Source of the DNA: Natrinema hispanicum
Lineage (GTDB): Archaea; Halobacteriota; Halobacteria; Halobacteriales; Natrialbaceae
DNA: 64,000 nt
Assembly: GCF_004217335.1 (NCBI RefSeq)
Contig: NZ_SHMP01000004.1
Location: 992,001-1,056,000, forward strand
Direction of reading: 5' to 3'
Part shown: positions 63,696 through 64,000 of the stretch, in pieces
Numbering within the stretch: the first letter of the stretch is position 1
Layout: every line of letters starts with the position of its first letter
Notes under the pieces: generated by a model
What the model was told of the DNA's origin: nothing
Databases searched by the model: none
The model's input: only the letters and a program-made list of their open reading frames with translations
Made by a program: the position numbers and the translations under genes

Positions 63696-64000
63696 TCAGC
63701 GGCGTTGCGAGTCGGCGTCTCGAGTCGTCGAGAGCCCCACCAGCGACTCCTCGCCGATCTCCTCGAGGACGTGCTCGTGAAACGACTGGAGGGCGGCGCT
63801 TTCGTCTTCTGCGAGGACGACGTCGCTGGCCGACAGCGTCGCGAGCCCGAACGCCCGCGGCGTCGGCGAGTCGAGGAGTTGCCGCGAGAGGTCAAGCTCG
63901 CCCCCATCAATTGCATCGACGATGGCCTCGATCTCAGTGACGTTGAGTTTGTCCTCCAAGATTTCGCGATACGTTTCCTCGATCACGGCGAAGTCCTCGA
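63696..64000 (-). CDS. Lhr-type ATP-dependent helicase, C-terminal end (partial)
   Basis: Only the last ~101 residues are in the window; the frame is open to the right edge. It reads FAVIEETYREILEDKLNV, DSPTPRAFGLATLSASDVVL, then AEDESAALQSFHEHVLEE. The segment with PRAFGLA resembles the end of haloarchaeal Lhr large helicase proteins, which work in DNA repair. The helicase motifs lie outside the window, so the family call rests on the C-terminal pattern. Confidence 0.7.
   Translation of the reverse strand, partial: EDFAVIEETYREILEDKLNVTEIEAIVDAIDGGELDLSRQLLDSPTPRAFGLATLSASDVVLAEDESAALQSFHEHVLEEIGEESLVGLSTTRDADSQRR

Overview
The window is chromosomal DNA of a haloarchaeon, most likely a member of the Natrialbaceae (Natrinema/Haloterrigena-like). 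The evidence is high G+C with strong third-position GC bias, very acidic proteins, TATA boxes about 27 bases before start codons (leaderless transcripts), SD motifs of the GGAGGT type inside operons, an archaeal L37e-Lsm pair, diphthine synthase, geranylgeranylglyceryl phosphate synthase and the archaeal pantoate kinase/phosphopantothenate synthetase route to CoA. The genus is inferred from overall resemblance, not from a search.

Layout. 1-3.7 kb: RidA, an arsenic cluster (arsR, acr3, arsC-like phosphatase) and two small genes. 4.1-13.7 kb: branched-chain amino acid genes leuA, ilvB, ilvN, ilvC, a small conserved ORF, leuC and leuD, then an EamA transporter and leuB. 13.8-17.1 kb: alpha/beta hydrolase, dphB, trm5-like tRNA methyltransferase, tRNA-Thr(CGT). 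17.1-20.2 kb: an A+T-richer patch with one hypothetical gene and an IS4-type transposase. 20.2-24.7 kb: sodium:solute symporter with a tiny accessory gene, then a biotin ECF transporter (bioY, ATPase, EcfT). 25.1-30.2 kb: a giant secreted repeat protein. 30.2-35.7 kb: small conserved genes, uspA, birA, tyrS, phosphopantothenate synthetase. 35.8-42.7 kb: a membrane protein with 13 DUF1508/YegP repeats, an HTTM protein, pantoate kinase, a ZIP transporter. 42.9-54.9 kb: aspS, cytochrome P450, a Bat-type regulator, Sir2, TRIC channel, GGGP synthase, a threonine synthase-like protein, L37e-Lsm, a metalloprotease and small membrane proteins. 55-64 kb: Dna2-like nuclease-helicase, PAP2 phosphatase, UPF0145, AIR-synthase-like protein, F420-type oxidoreductase, AIM24, HAD hydrolase, a winged-helix regulator and the 3' end of an Lhr-type helicase at the window edge.

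How the genes work together. The leu/ilv genes cover leucine and most of valine/isoleucine synthesis. A 28-residue reading frame rich in Ile/Val/Leu precedes ilvB and looks like an attenuation leader. BirA carries a DNA-binding domain, and a site matching the known BirA operator pattern lies upstream of bioY, so biotin uptake is probably controlled by the ligase in this window. PoK and PPS make phosphopantothenate.

Two sequence-wide features stand out. First, seven genes carry ten net +1 frameshifts and no net deletions. In at least five cases the extra base is a T giving CCTG where CCG is expected. This points to a systematic consensus artefact more than to gene decay. Second, an 86-bp palindromic element occurs four times, always between genes, and in one place supplies both the stop codon of one gene and the start codon of the next.
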